Assembly: GCA_052386455.1 (NCBI GenBank)
Contig: JBQTKD010000047.1
Span: 4,049 to 68,048 of the forward strand
DNA from: JBQTKD01 sp052386455
Lineage (GTDB): Bacteria > Actinomycetota > Actinomycetes > Sporichthyales > Sporichthyaceae
Direction of reading: 5' to 3'
Length of the DNA: 64,000 nucleotides
Shown here: one piece after another, positions 53,243 through 62,340 of the stretch
How positions within the stretch are numbered: position 1 is the first letter of the stretch
How the letters are laid out: each line of letters starts with the position of its first letter
Program-made: the position numbers and the translations under genes
The notes under the pieces: model-generated
The model's database searches: none
What the model was told of the DNA's origin: nothing
Seen by the model: only the letters and a program-made list of their open reading frames with translations

Positions 53243-53989
53243 TCAGTTCGCCAGCTGGGCGTGCATTTCCCACACGAGGACCTCGGTGTCCTCCAGCGCC
53301 GTGACGCGGCGAGCGCCCGCGAGGGTGAGGCGGGCGGCATCGCCCTTGCTCAGCAGCCCGGCGCCTTCCAGGTCGACCGAGCCGCGCGGGGTGAACACGT
53401 GCGCCAGGGGAGAGTCCGGCAGCTCGACGCTCTGGCCCTCGGACAGGCGCGCGACGTGCAGGGCCGCGTATTTGTTGGCGATGTGGATTGCGGTCTCGTC
53501 GGAGTGCTGCGGCATTCCGGACGCTACGACGACGAGGTTGCCGGACAGTCGGGCGGCGTCGATCTCGAGCTGCTCGTAGGACGGGTCGATGCCGCCGGTG
53601 TCGGGGACGACCCACATCTGCACGAAGTGCACGGGCTCGTCGTGGCGCTCGCCGGCCAGCCGCCAGGAGTCGTTCTTCTCCGAGTGCAGAATCCCGCGCC
53701 CCGCGCTCATCCGCTGGGCCAGGCCGGGGTAGATGACGCCGGTGTGGCCGGTCGTGTCCTGGTGCACCAGCGAGCCGGACAGCACCCAGGTGACGATCTC
53801 CATGTCCTTGTGCGGATGCGTCTCAAAGCCAGTCCCGGCCGCGACGATGTCGTCGTTGTTCACCAGCAACAGACCGTGGTGGGTGTTCTTCGGGTCGTAG
53901 TGCCCGCCGAAGGAGAACGAGTGCTTGGAGTCCAGCCAGCCCATCGTCGTGTGGTCGCGGTCGGCGGCTCGTCGAATGTCGACGGTCAC
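53243..53989 (-). CDS. Pirin family protein
   Basis: 248 residues from GTG 53987-53989 with GAGGAG upstream. Two cupin domains; the N-terminal one has the metal ligands His in THPHKDMEIVTWVLSG and the later His/Glu of HSEKND, typical of pirin/quercetin-dioxygenase-like proteins. FSFGGHYDPKNTHHGLLLVNNDD is a strong pirin motif. Enzymatic activity and partner are uncertain. A 38-nt DnaA-box-like module lies 13 nt before its start, orientated away from it. Confidence 0.92.
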   Translation of the reverse strand: MTVDIRRAADRDHTTMGWLDSKHSFSFGGHYDPKNTHHGLLLVNNDDIVAAGTGFETHPHKDMEIVTWVLSGSLVHQDTTGHTGVIYPGLAQRMSAGRGILHSEKNDSWRLAGERHDEPVHFVQMWVVPDTGGIDPSYEQLEIDAARLSGNLVVVASGMPQHSDETAIHIANKYAALHVARLSEGQSVELPDSPLAHVFTPRGSVDLEGAGLLSKGDAARLTLAGARRVTALEDTEVLVWEMHAQLAN

Positions 53990-54002
53990 GGGGTTCTCCT
54001 CG

Positions 54003-54040
54003 GTTGTCCACAGGGCACGCAGTGGTCCGGTTTTCCACAG
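54003..54040 (+). promoter_or_regulatory. 38-nt paired DnaA-box-like module, copy B
   Basis: GTTGTCCACAGGGC, 10 nt, CCGGTTTTCCACAG. Nonamers TTGTCCACA (54004-54012) and TTTTCCACA (54031-54039), starts 27 nt apart as in copies A and C. The outer 14-nt arms are identical to copy A. Lies between pirin (minus) and the DUF4192-like gene (plus), 51 nt upstream of the latter. Confidence 0.6.
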
Positions 54041-54091
54041 TTTCCAGAGTCTGCCTTGTCGAGGGCAAAGTGGTCGTCCAGCGTGCCCTCC

Positions 54092-54463
54092 ATGCTGACC
54101 GTCGAACCGATTCCCGGCGGACGACCTCGCGGCCCCGCCGCAGTCTGCCGCCTCGTCGCTGCCCACGCCTCGTTCGCCGACTTCCACGTCGCAGTGGTGC
54201 TGCCGGGGCCCGATTCGGGGCTGCTTCTGCTGGCCGAAACCGGCGAGATCGAGGAACTGTGCGCTGCGGCCCGCGCCCTCGGTTGCGCGGAAGGCGTCGG
54301 ACTCGTCCTCTCCGCGGACGCCTCGGATGGCACGGGCGATCTTCTGCTCAAGCTCGCATCCGACCTGATGGACCTCCTCGTCGTGCAAGGCGACCGCTAC
54401 CGGTCTCTGGTCTGCCTGAGCGCCGAATGTTGCCCGCCCGAAGGGATCGCCTGGCGATCGTGA
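54092..54463 (+). CDS. Short DUF4192-like protein, possibly truncated
   Basis: 123 residues from ATG 54092; GTG 54083 is an in-frame alternative. The C-terminal DRYRSLVCLSAECCPPEGIAW resembles the CCPPEG motif of the actinobacterial DUF4192 family, and the preceding GEIEELCAAARALGCAEGVGLVLSADASDGTGDLLL fits its beta/alpha domain. DUF4192 proteins are about 330-380 residues, so this looks like a single-domain or truncated relative. Function unknown. The DnaA-box-like module lies just upstream. Confidence 0.5.
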   Translation: MLTVEPIPGGRPRGPAAVCRLVAAHASFADFHVAVVLPGPDSGLLLLAETGEIEELCAAARALGCAEGVGLVLSADASDGTGDLLLKLASDLMDLLVVQGDRYRSLVCLSAECCPPEGIAWRS

Positions 54464-54576
54464 CGCCGCATCCTCCGAACGGACGAGACGAAGATCCACC
54501 GAACGTGGAACCGAATGAACCCTTTGTCTCTCCAAGTAACCGTTCGCCCCATTCGGACCGTGAAGGGACACACGGC

Positions 54577-55893
54577 ATGCGCTCGACCAGAAGTCGGATC
54601 ACGGCAGTCGTCTCCGGCGCGGCGACGGTGCTGGCGGGCGTGACGCTCGCCGATGTCGCTCGGGCGCAAGATCTGGCACCGCAGACCACTGCGGCCCGCG
54701 ACGCACTCACGCTGCTTCCGGGCTTCGCCGGCCTACCGGACAGCCTGGGCGTGTCTGCGCCAACGGTCCTTCACGGCCGGGTGACCGACTCGTCCGGCTT
54801 GCCGATGCGCGGCGCCGCCGTCCTGCTGTCCGCCTGGCCGTCCAACGAGACGATGCGCGCCATGCCGGTCGGCGGCACGTTCCAGTTGACGCCGATCGCG
54901 CGCACCGCCACTGGCGGCGATGGGGGCTACGAACTGCGGGCCGGGTTGACCGCGCTGCTGGCCCCGTTGGTCGGTCAGGACGGCCTCGACGTGCAGTTGG
55001 ACGTTTTTCACGCTGGCCGTCAGTACACCTGGCTCTCGCAGGTCCGGCCGAGCGGCTCCGGATGGGTCCTGCCCAGCGTGACCGAAACCCTCGACCGAGC
55101 CACCGGCAAGGCCACGGCCCGCAACACCCTGAATTTGGCCTTCGGCCGAGTGCATGGGAGCGACATCGCTTCGGACCTGAAGTTCGCCGCAGCCTGGGCG
55201 CACCATGCCGACGACGACAATCCCGGTTCCAACCCTGGCCCGCACCCCTTCCCGGGTGCGTGGTGCGTCCAGCGCAAGGCTGCCGAACGCGAGACGATGA
55301 CCACGGTCGCGACCGCTCTGGCTCGCGCAGGTACCACCGCGCATGTCACCTACGATCGGGGCGCGCAGACGATGATGAGCGCGGGCCTCAGCTGGGACAA
55401 GGGCGTCAGCTTCCGCATCAGTGGCGACCGGACGCGTACCTCGAACTTCGAGGCCGGCTACAAGCCCAAGCGCGGCGCCAAGGGCAACCCTGCGCACCAC
55501 GCCTACAAGATCAACATGGTCAACGGCGTGATTCAGACCGAATGCATGGGAAACGAGCCCGGCGAGATTCGGATCCGGCAGGTAGTCACCGATCCCATGG
55601 GGCCTGGCGGTGGGGGCAAGCCCGTTCCCATCCGCGGGCCGATCTGGAAGTGTGCCAACGTGGAACCGGCGGGTTTCGGCTATGTCCAGACCGAGAACGC
55701 GGAGGCGCACACGTTCTCGAAGGGCTTCAGTTTCAGCCCTCTGGGCCTGGGCGCCTTCACCGGAGAAGCGCTGAGCGGATACAGCACGACCGTGCGCGTC
55801 AAGTACACGTTCAAAAGCGAGAACGGGCGGTGGTGCGGAGATACCGGTCGCCCGCTCGACAAGGGCCAGCTGACTCAGGCATTCGAGAAGTGA
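54577..55893 (+). CDS. Secreted protein with Cna-B/CarboxypepD-like domain, function unknown
   Basis: 438 residues from ATG 54577 (ribosome site GAAGGGA). A Sec signal peptide ends ARA30-Q31. Residues about 60-165 include HGRVTDSSGLPMRGAAVLLSAWP and GDGGYELRAGL, similar to the regulatory-like beta-sandwich domain found in bacterial surface proteins. The rest is a beta-rich domain with conserved Cys pairs (GAWCVQRK, QTECMGN, WKCANVE, GRWCGD) and YGYVQTENAEAHTFSKGFSF-type repeats of aromatic residues (FGYVQTENAEAHTFSKGFS). No anchor motif; likely released. Its stop overlaps the next gene (GTGA). Confidence 0.7.
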   Translation: MRSTRSRITAVVSGAATVLAGVTLADVARAQDLAPQTTAARDALTLLPGFAGLPDSLGVSAPTVLHGRVTDSSGLPMRGAAVLLSAWPSNETMRAMPVGGTFQLTPIARTATGGDGGYELRAGLTALLAPLVGQDGLDVQLDVFHAGRQYTWLSQVRPSGSGWVLPSVTETLDRATGKATARNTLNLAFGRVHGSDIASDLKFAAAWAHHADDDNPGSNPGPHPFPGAWCVQRKAAERETMTTVATALARAGTTAHVTYDRGAQTMMSAGLSWDKGVSFRISGDRTRTSNFEAGYKPKRGAKGNPAHHAYKINMVNGVIQTECMGNEPGEIRIRQVVTDPMGPGGGGKPVPIRGPIWKCANVEPAGFGYVQTENAEAHTFSKGFSFSPLGLGAFTGEALSGYSTTVRVKYTFKSENGRWCGDTGRPLDKGQLTQAFEK

Positions 55894-56579
55894 GCGAGGA
55901 CGTTCTGGAATCGGAAGCGGCTGCCGAGGTCGGCGAGACGGGGCGTCCTGAACGGAGTGGTTCCAGGCGCCGGCTCTTGATCGCGGGCGTGGCGGCGAGT
56001 GCGCTGGTCGCGGCTGGGGTGGTCGCCGGGTCGTCACTGCACGATGACAGCCCGGCCCTTCCTCTGCTGCGTCCGCAGGCGACCTTCGGCCTGGCCATGA
56101 TGACGGCCGGCGAGACCGTGTTCTCACTCGCGACGCCGTCGATCGAAGAACCGGGCAAGGAGGTTCGGATCCTCTCAGTAGAAGCCGCTCGTTCGGACAA
56201 CGTGGAGTACCTCGGAGCGTTCGCGTCCTGGCCGCGAGACCATGGAGGATTGACCTACACCGGCGGGCCGGGCTTTCCGAACCTCAAGCACCAGCCGAAG
56301 TCCCACCCCATCGATGCCGTGATCCCCGCAACCGAGACGGCCTGGCGCGCGCCGGGCGATCCGAAACCGCAGCCGGTTCGGGTCACCGTCGGCTTCCGAC
56401 TTCTGGCCGGCCAGGGCGCCGTCAACGGCGTGACAATCGTCTACATGGCCGACGGCAAGACCAAACGCGTTCACTTCCGCCACGCCGTCACCGGGTGCGT
56501 CAAGCCGGACTGCCAGGGTTGGGGCGAAGACGATCACGACGAGAATCTGCTGCGCAGGCTCGGCCTGATCAAGGACTGA
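55890..56579 (+). CDS. Membrane-anchored exported protein
   Basis: 229 residues from GTG 55890, overlapping the previous stop, so it is co-translated with the secreted protein. A 28-residue charged N-terminus is followed by one helix (about 29-49: LLIAGVAASALVAAGVVAGSS), leaving a periplasm-side or surface domain of about 180 residues. The end has two Cys (GCVKPDCQGW) and an acidic stretch (GEDDHDENLL). No family recognised; the pair probably works together. A candidate promoter of the restriction gene follows. Confidence 0.7.
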   Translation: MSEDVLESEAAAEVGETGRPERSGSRRRLLIAGVAASALVAAGVVAGSSLHDDSPALPLLRPQATFGLAMMTAGETVFSLATPSIEEPGKEVRILSVEAARSDNVEYLGAFASWPRDHGGLTYTGGPGFPNLKHQPKSHPIDAVIPATETAWRAPGDPKPQPVRVTVGFRLLAGQGAVNGVTIVYMADGKTKRVHFRHAVTGCVKPDCQGWGEDDHDENLLRRLGLIKD

Positions 56580-56650
56580 CCTGGCCGCTCCCCAGCCCAC
56601 CCCCTAGGCTGCCGCGGACGGCCCGGAGGCGAGACACAGGGGGACGAGCG

Positions 56651-59600
56651 GTGGGCACGACCATCCCCAACCCGGTCATCAACGGCCCCTACGACGAACC
56701 GGCGCGCCATTTCCGGTTCGACTCCGACGGCATCACCGACGAGATCGTCGAGAAACGTCGAGTCTCGGAGTACTTCGTCCCGGTCCCGCAGACCAAGAAG
56801 AAGGGCGCGCAGCTCCAGTTCGACACAGAGTGGACCGCCGACCGGATCAAGCCCAACGACTTCGTCAACCAGGTCCGCGCCCGCGTCGACATCTGGCGCA
56901 AGCTGGGCTACAAACACGTCACCCCGACCACTCGGCGGCTGCTGGAGTACTGGGCGGACCCGACCCGCGAGAACCGCGTGCTGTTCTGCCAGCGCGAAGC
57001 CGTTGAGACCGCGATCTACCTCGCCGAGGCCGCGCAGAAGGACGGCCAACTCTGGCTGCAGGGCGAACTCGGCAAGATCAACGACAGCTACAACCGAGGG
57101 ATGCCCCGGGTAGCGCTGAAGATGGCCACCGGCTCGGGCAAGACTGTCGTAATGGCCATGCTCATCGCCTGGCAGACGCTGAACAAGGCCACGACCCCGC
57201 AGGACAAGCGCTTCGCTCGCCGCTTCCTCGTCGTCGCGCCCGGAGTCACCATCCGCGACCGGCTGCGCGTGCTGCTGCCCGAGCACGACGGCAACTACTA
57301 CCTCGCTCGCGACCTGGTTCCTGCGGACCTGAAGCCGCACCTGGCGAGCGCGAAGATCGTGATCGTCAACTACCACGTGTTTCTGCCCAAGGTCACCCGC
57401 GAGGGCGCGGGGCTGGCCTCGGCCACCAAGGCATTGCTGCTCGGCGGCAAGGACAACGCCGTCGACCCGTTCACCGAGTCCCCGGCACAGGTCGCGGCAC
57501 GGGTGGCCCGCGAGTTCGACCTGCGCACCGGTGAGGTCGTCGTGCTCAACGACGAGGCCCACCACTGCTACCAGGACAAGACCGAGGATCCGGTCGAGAC
57601 GGAGATCGACACCGACGAGCGCGACGAGGTCAAGGACCGCGAGGAGACCGCGCGGGTCTGGTTCAAGGGCCTGCTCGGCCTGCGCAACCGCCTCGGCCTG
57701 AAGTACGTCTACGACCTGTCCGCGACCCCGTTCTTCCTCAACGGCTCCGGCTACGGGCAGGGCACCCTGTTCCCGTGGGTGGTCAGCGACTTCTCGCTGG
57801 TCGACGCGATCGAGTGCGGCATCGTCAAGGTGCCCCGCCTGCCCGTCGACGACGACGCAGAGGGCGAGGCGGTCGTGTTCCGCCACCTCTACGACGAGAT
57901 CCGCGACGAGTTGCCCAAGCGGGTCGCCAGGACGCCGCGCGTCCGGGTCACCGCGCCGCAGCCGCCGGACGAACTCGCGATGGCGCTGCGGGTGCTGTAC
58001 GACCGGTACGCGAAGGCGTTCGCAGCGTGGGAGTCCGACGGCAAGCCTCGCGGCGAGACCCCGCCGGTGTTCATCGTGGTGTGCAACAACACCACCGTCA
58101 GCAAGCTCGTCTACGACTGGGTCGCCGGCTACGAGAAGGCGAGCACGGACCTGGCCGGCAACGAGGTCACAGTATGGTGCAGGGGCGAACTCGACCTGTT
58201 CGACAACGTCGAGAACGAAACCCGGCTGCACCCGCACCCGCGTACCATCATCGTCGACTCCGCGCAGTTGGAATCCGGCGAACAGCTGTCCGACGACTTC
58301 AAGAAGCTCGCCGCCGCCGAGATCGAGGCGTTCAAGGACGAGATCCGGCAGCGCTTCCCGGGCCGCGACCCGGACGCTCTCACCGAGGCCGACCTGTTGC
58401 GGGAGGTGATGAACACCGTCGGCAAGCCCGGCAAGCTCGGCGCGGACGTCCGCTGTGTGGTCAGCGTTTCGATGCTCACCGAGGGCTGGGACGCGAACAC
58501 CGTTACCCACATCCTGGGCGTCCGCGCTTTCCGCACGCCGCTGCTCACCGAGCAGGTCGTCGGCCGCGGGCTGCGCCGCCGCTCTTACGACGTGAACGAG
58601 GACGGCCTGTTCGACCCGGAGTACGCCGAGATTTTCGGCGTCCCGTTCGCGTTCATCCCGGCGTCCGGCCCGACGAAGGACCCCAAGCCGCGCCGGGCAC
58701 CCGTGCGCGTCCACGCGGTTCCGGAGCGGGTGGGCTTGCGCATCGTCTTCCCGCGGTTGATCGGCTACCGCCTCGAACTGCCCGACCCGGGGATGCGGGC
58801 CAACCTCGAGGCACCGGAATGCCGCCTGTTGGTGGACCGTGGCGTTCCCGCGGAAACGCACATCGGCGACCTCACCGGCTTCGACGAGGTCGTGTACTCC
58901 AGCTACCTCAGGGAGATGCGCATTCAGGAGGTCGCCTACAAGCTCGCGCACCGATTCCTCGACGTCGAGTACCGCGACCAGTTCAACAACCCCCGCCCGT
59001 GGCTCTTCCCCAAGATTCTCGCCGTGGTCAAGGAGTGGCTCGCCGGCGCCGTCGAATACTCGCCCGGCCGCTACCCGGGGATGCTGCTGCTGCCCGACCT
59101 CACCGAGCGGTGCGTGGAGAAGCTGCGGCACTGTGTCGTCGACCAGGCGGCGCCCACCCCGCGGCTGCTGCCGGTCTTCGACTCGGACAAGGAGGGCAGC
59201 ACCGACGAGGTCGACTTCGACACCACCCGCGTCGCCCACCCGACCGACGAGACCCGCTGTCCGATCAGCCACGTGGTTGCCGACTCAGGCTGGGAAGTGA
59301 CGTTGGCTCAGCTGCTGGAGGAATTGCCCGGCGTCGCGAGCTACGTGAAGAACGACCACCTCGGCTTTGCGATCCCCTACACCTACGAGGGCCGCGGCGC
59401 CCGCTACGTCCCCGATTTCCTGGTCCGGCTCGCCCCGGCGACCGACAGTCCCGACGAAATGCCTCGGACGCTGATCGTCGAAGTGTCCGGCGGCGCGAAG
59501 AAGCACCACGCCGCCGGCGCGGTGGGGGAGAAGGCCGACACCACCCGCAACCTGTGGTGCCGCGCGGTCAACGACCACGGCGGCTGGGGACTGTGGGGCT

Positions 59601-59686
59601 ACGTCGAGATCGGCGACCTGGCCAGCGACCGCGCCGCCGTGGTCGCCGCACTCGACGCGCTGCGCACGTCTGGAGAGGGAGCCTGA
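56651..59686 (+). CDS. Restriction endonuclease, BPTD_3080 family (Type III-like helicase-nuclease)
   Basis: 1011 residues from GTG 56651. SF2 helicase motor: motif I MATGSGKTVVMAM near 158-170, motif II NDEAHHC near 299-305 (DEAH), SATPFFLNG motif III, STEGWDANTVTHI-like (MLTEGWDANTVTH) and motif VI QVVGRGLRRRS near 635-645. The C-terminal nuclease region reads YVPDFLVRL (near 918) and LIVEVSGGAKK (near 942), a PD-(D/E)XK pattern in which Ser takes the place of the usual Lys directly after Glu-Val. The methyltransferase overlaps its stop (TGATG), so the two make a Type III-like restriction-modification pair. G+C-rich and native-looking. Confidence 0.9.
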   Translation: MGTTIPNPVINGPYDEPARHFRFDSDGITDEIVEKRRVSEYFVPVPQTKKKGAQLQFDTEWTADRIKPNDFVNQVRARVDIWRKLGYKHVTPTTRRLLEYWADPTRENRVLFCQREAVETAIYLAEAAQKDGQLWLQGELGKINDSYNRGMPRVALKMATGSGKTVVMAMLIAWQTLNKATTPQDKRFARRFLVVAPGVTIRDRLRVLLPEHDGNYYLARDLVPADLKPHLASAKIVIVNYHVFLPKVTREGAGLASATKALLLGGKDNAVDPFTESPAQVAARVAREFDLRTGEVVVLNDEAHHCYQDKTEDPVETEIDTDERDEVKDREETARVWFKGLLGLRNRLGLKYVYDLSATPFFLNGSGYGQGTLFPWVVSDFSLVDAIECGIVKVPRLPVDDDAEGEAVVFRHLYDEIRDELPKRVARTPRVRVTAPQPPDELAMALRVLYDRYAKAFAAWESDGKPRGETPPVFIVVCNNTTVSKLVYDWVAGYEKASTDLAGNEVTVWCRGELDLFDNVENETRLHPHPRTIIVDSAQLESGEQLSDDFKKLAAAEIEAFKDEIRQRFPGRDPDALTEADLLREVMNTVGKPGKLGADVRCVVSVSMLTEGWDANTVTHILGVRAFRTPLLTEQVVGRGLRRRSYDVNEDGLFDPEYAEIFGVPFAFIPASGPTKDPKPRRAPVRVHAVPERVGLRIVFPRLIGYRLELPDPGMRANLEAPECRLLVDRGVPAETHIGDLTGFDEVVYSSYLREMRIQEVAYKLAHRFLDVEYRDQFNNPRPWLFPKILAVVKEWLAGAVEYSPGRYPGMLLLPDLTERCVEKLRHCVVDQAAPTPRLLPVFDSDKEGSTDEVDFDTTRVAHPTDETRCPISHVVADSGWEVTLAQLLEELPGVASYVKNDHLGFAIPYTYEGRGARYVPDFLVRLAPATDSPDEMPRTLIVEVSGGAKKHHAAGAVGEKADTTRNLWCRAVNDHGGWGLWGYVEIGDLASDRAAVVAALDALRTSGEGA

Positions 59687-62340
59687 TGCCGCCCCGCAAG
59701 AAGGCCGCCGCCCCAACCACCACGACCCCGGTCGAATCCATCCACCACGACGACAAGCGCGTCAACATCCCCACCGCCGACGCCTCCGACTTCGTCGACG
59801 AGACTCTGCGCACCCCGAAGAAGCTGCGCTGGGACCGCGACCCGAGCCTGGACCCGCAGTTGGTCTGGAAGGGCAAGGACGACGACGCCGAGGAACTCGT
59901 CGTCGAGGCCCCGCCGCTCTACATCCAGGAGAAGATCGACCCTCGCGTGATTGTCGAGAACCTTCGCCGCGTCGTCCCCGACCCCCAGCACACCCTGTTC
60001 GAGACCTTCGACGGACTCGACGACGGCGGCCTGGCCAGCGTCGAGTTCTACAAGCACGCCGCCAACTGGTCCAACAGATTGATCCTCGGCGATTCCCTGC
60101 AGGTCATGGCCAGCCTCGCCGACCGCGAGAACCTCCGCGGCCAGGTCCAGACGATCTACCTCGACCCGCCCTACGGCATCAAGTTCGGCTCCAACTGGCA
60201 GGTCTCGACCCGCAAGCGCGACGTCAAGGACGGCAAACTCGAAGACGCCACCCGCGAAGTTGAACAGATCAAGGCCTTCCGCGACACCTGGGAACTCGGC
60301 ATCCACTCCTACCTCGCCTATCTGAGGGACCGGCTGATCGTCGCCCGCGACCTCCTCACCGACAGCGGCAGCATCTTCGTCCAAATCGGCGACGAGAACG
60401 TGCATCTCGTCCGTAATCTGTTGGAGGAGGTATTCGGAAGCGGCAACCTGGTGAGCCAAATCGCTTTCAAGAAGACCGGAGGCGCCACAAGTGACAACCT
60501 CGCCGGTGTGCTCGACTACATTCTCTGGTTTGGCAAGGATTTGCAGAGCCTCAAAATGCGCAAGCTCTACTGGGCGAGGCAAGTTGAAGCGGACGCCTCG
60601 TTCAATCTCGTTCAAGACGCGGACGGCACGGTGCGTCGTAGAGTCGAGGGAGACGACCATCTTCCTCGGCTTTGGCACAATCCCCTTACGAGCCCTCGTC
60701 CGCCGGGCGACTTCCCTGTTGATCTAGGTGGTCGGATCTTCAGGCCAGGCAAGGGTTACTGGAAGACGGGCGAGACGGGAATGGCTCGCCTCGCGCAAGC
60801 CGGCCGACTGTTTCCCGTAGGGAACACCCTTCGCTATCTTCGTCACGTATCTGATTTCCCGGTTGCGCCGTTCACGAACATGTGGGACGACACGGTGACC
60901 TCAGGGTTCGGTGACCCGAAAGTTTATGTGGTCCAGACCAATCCGAAAGTGATTGATCGTTGCATTTTGATGACGAGCGATCCGGGGGATCTTGTATTGG
61001 ACCCGACTTGTGGATCAGGAACCACAGCCTTTGTCTCGGAACTCCGCGGCCGCCGTTGGATCACCATCGACACCTCTCGGGTGGCGCTCGCGCTCGCGCG
61101 CCAGCGCATCATGGGCGCCAAGTACCCGCAGTACCTGCTCGCGGACTCGCCCGAGGGGCGTGCGCAGGAAACCAAGCTCACCGGAGCACCAGCACCTGAC
61201 ACCGCGTCAGGCAACGACGTGCGCAAGGGTTTCGTCTACAAGCGCGTCCCGCACGTGACGTTGAAGTCCATCGCCAACAACCCCGACATCGTCGAGGGGA
61301 TGACCCGCGAACAGATCGACGCGGCGATCGCGCGGCACGCCGAGACCGAGCTGCTGTACGACCAGCCGTACGAGGACAAGTCCAAGATCCGCGTCGCCGG
61401 ACCGTTCACGGTCGAGAGCGTCTCCCCGCACCGCGCGTTCGACGACGAGACGGACCTGCCCGCGTCGCAGACCAGCGAAGACGACACCACGACGTTCGAG
61501 CAGATGCTGCTGGACAACCTCCGCGCCTCCGGTGTGCAGAACGGCCGGCGGCCGCAGCGGTTCGAGTTCGACGAGGTCGAGCGCATCCCCGGCAAGTACC
61601 TCACCGCCCGCGCTACCCCGAAGGCGGAACTTGCCGCCGACCGGGTCGCGGTCAGCATCGGCCCGCGCTACGGCACCGTCGGATCGGACTGGATCAAGCA
61701 GGCCGCCCGCGAGGCGATGAAGGGCGTCGGGCACGACGTGCTCCTGGTGCTCGGCTTCGCGTTCGACCCCAGGGCGCTGGAGACCGTCGAGGAGTTCAAG
61801 CCCGAGGCCGACGAGGGGTTCGCGGTCCAGACCGAGCACCGCGTCGGCGGTATCCGCGTCCTGCTTGTGCGCATGAACCCGGATCTGGCGATGGGGACCG
61901 CGCTGCTGAAGAAGAGCAAGGCCGCGAACCTGTTCACGGTGTTCGGCGAGCCGGACATCCTTCCGCCGTTCTGGACCCCCGACGGCTGGCGCGTCACAAT
62001 CCGCGGCTTCGACGTCTACAACCCCGTCACCGGCGAGGTCCGCGCCGGCGGCGAGGACGAGATCGCGATGTGGATGCTCGATACCGACTACGACGAGGAG
62101 TCGTTCTTCGTCCGCCACGCCTACTTCCTCGGCACCGACCCCTACGAGCGGCTCAAGAAGGCGCTCAAGGCCGAGATCGACCCGGACGCGTGGGAAACCC
62201 TGAACTCCGCCACCTCCCGCCCCTTCCCACATCCGAAGAGCGGCAAGATCGCGATCAAGGTCATCAACCACTACGGCGACGAACTGCTCACCGTTCTCGA
62301 CCTCCCCAACCCGCCCGAAGAGAAGGGCGACGCTCGATGA
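59686..62340 (+). CDS. Site-specific DNA methyltransferase (N6-adenine, DPPY type)
   Basis: 884 residues from ATG 59686. Catalytic motif IV DPPYGIKFGSNW lies near 159 and precedes SAM-binding motif I DPTCGSGTTAF near 439, the beta-class order usual for Type III Mod subunits. The region between, about nt 60400-61020, is visibly less G+C-rich than the flanks and holds the target-recognition part. A further 440 residues after the methylase core (DPRALETVEEFKPEADEGFAVQTEHRV ...) have no known domain to me; such extensions contact the Res subunit. It pairs with the endonuclease gene. Its stop overlaps the next gene. Confidence 0.92.
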   Translation: MPPRKKAAAPTTTTPVESIHHDDKRVNIPTADASDFVDETLRTPKKLRWDRDPSLDPQLVWKGKDDDAEELVVEAPPLYIQEKIDPRVIVENLRRVVPDPQHTLFETFDGLDDGGLASVEFYKHAANWSNRLILGDSLQVMASLADRENLRGQVQTIYLDPPYGIKFGSNWQVSTRKRDVKDGKLEDATREVEQIKAFRDTWELGIHSYLAYLRDRLIVARDLLTDSGSIFVQIGDENVHLVRNLLEEVFGSGNLVSQIAFKKTGGATSDNLAGVLDYILWFGKDLQSLKMRKLYWARQVEADASFNLVQDADGTVRRRVEGDDHLPRLWHNPLTSPRPPGDFPVDLGGRIFRPGKGYWKTGETGMARLAQAGRLFPVGNTLRYLRHVSDFPVAPFTNMWDDTVTSGFGDPKVYVVQTNPKVIDRCILMTSDPGDLVLDPTCGSGTTAFVSELRGRRWITIDTSRVALALARQRIMGAKYPQYLLADSPEGRAQETKLTGAPAPDTASGNDVRKGFVYKRVPHVTLKSIANNPDIVEGMTREQIDAAIARHAETELLYDQPYEDKSKIRVAGPFTVESVSPHRAFDDETDLPASQTSEDDTTTFEQMLLDNLRASGVQNGRRPQRFEFDEVERIPGKYLTARATPKAELAADRVAVSIGPRYGTVGSDWIKQAAREAMKGVGHDVLLVLGFAFDPRALETVEEFKPEADEGFAVQTEHRVGGIRVLLVRMNPDLAMGTALLKKSKAANLFTVFGEPDILPPFWTPDGWRVTIRGFDVYNPVTGEVRAGGEDEIAMWMLDTDYDEESFFVRHAYFLGTDPYERLKKALKAEIDPDAWETLNSATSRPFPHPKSGKIAIKVINHYGDELLTVLDLPNPPEEKGDAR
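60400..61020 (+). other. Lower-G+C stretch inside the methyltransferase gene
   Basis: Codons here use more A/T in third positions than the flanks (for example TTTGGCAAGGATTTG, GTATTGGACCCGACT). It begins about 70 codons after motif IV and ends just after motif I, covering the expected target-recognition region. Pattern of an exchanged segment; composition judged by eye. Confidence 0.5.
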
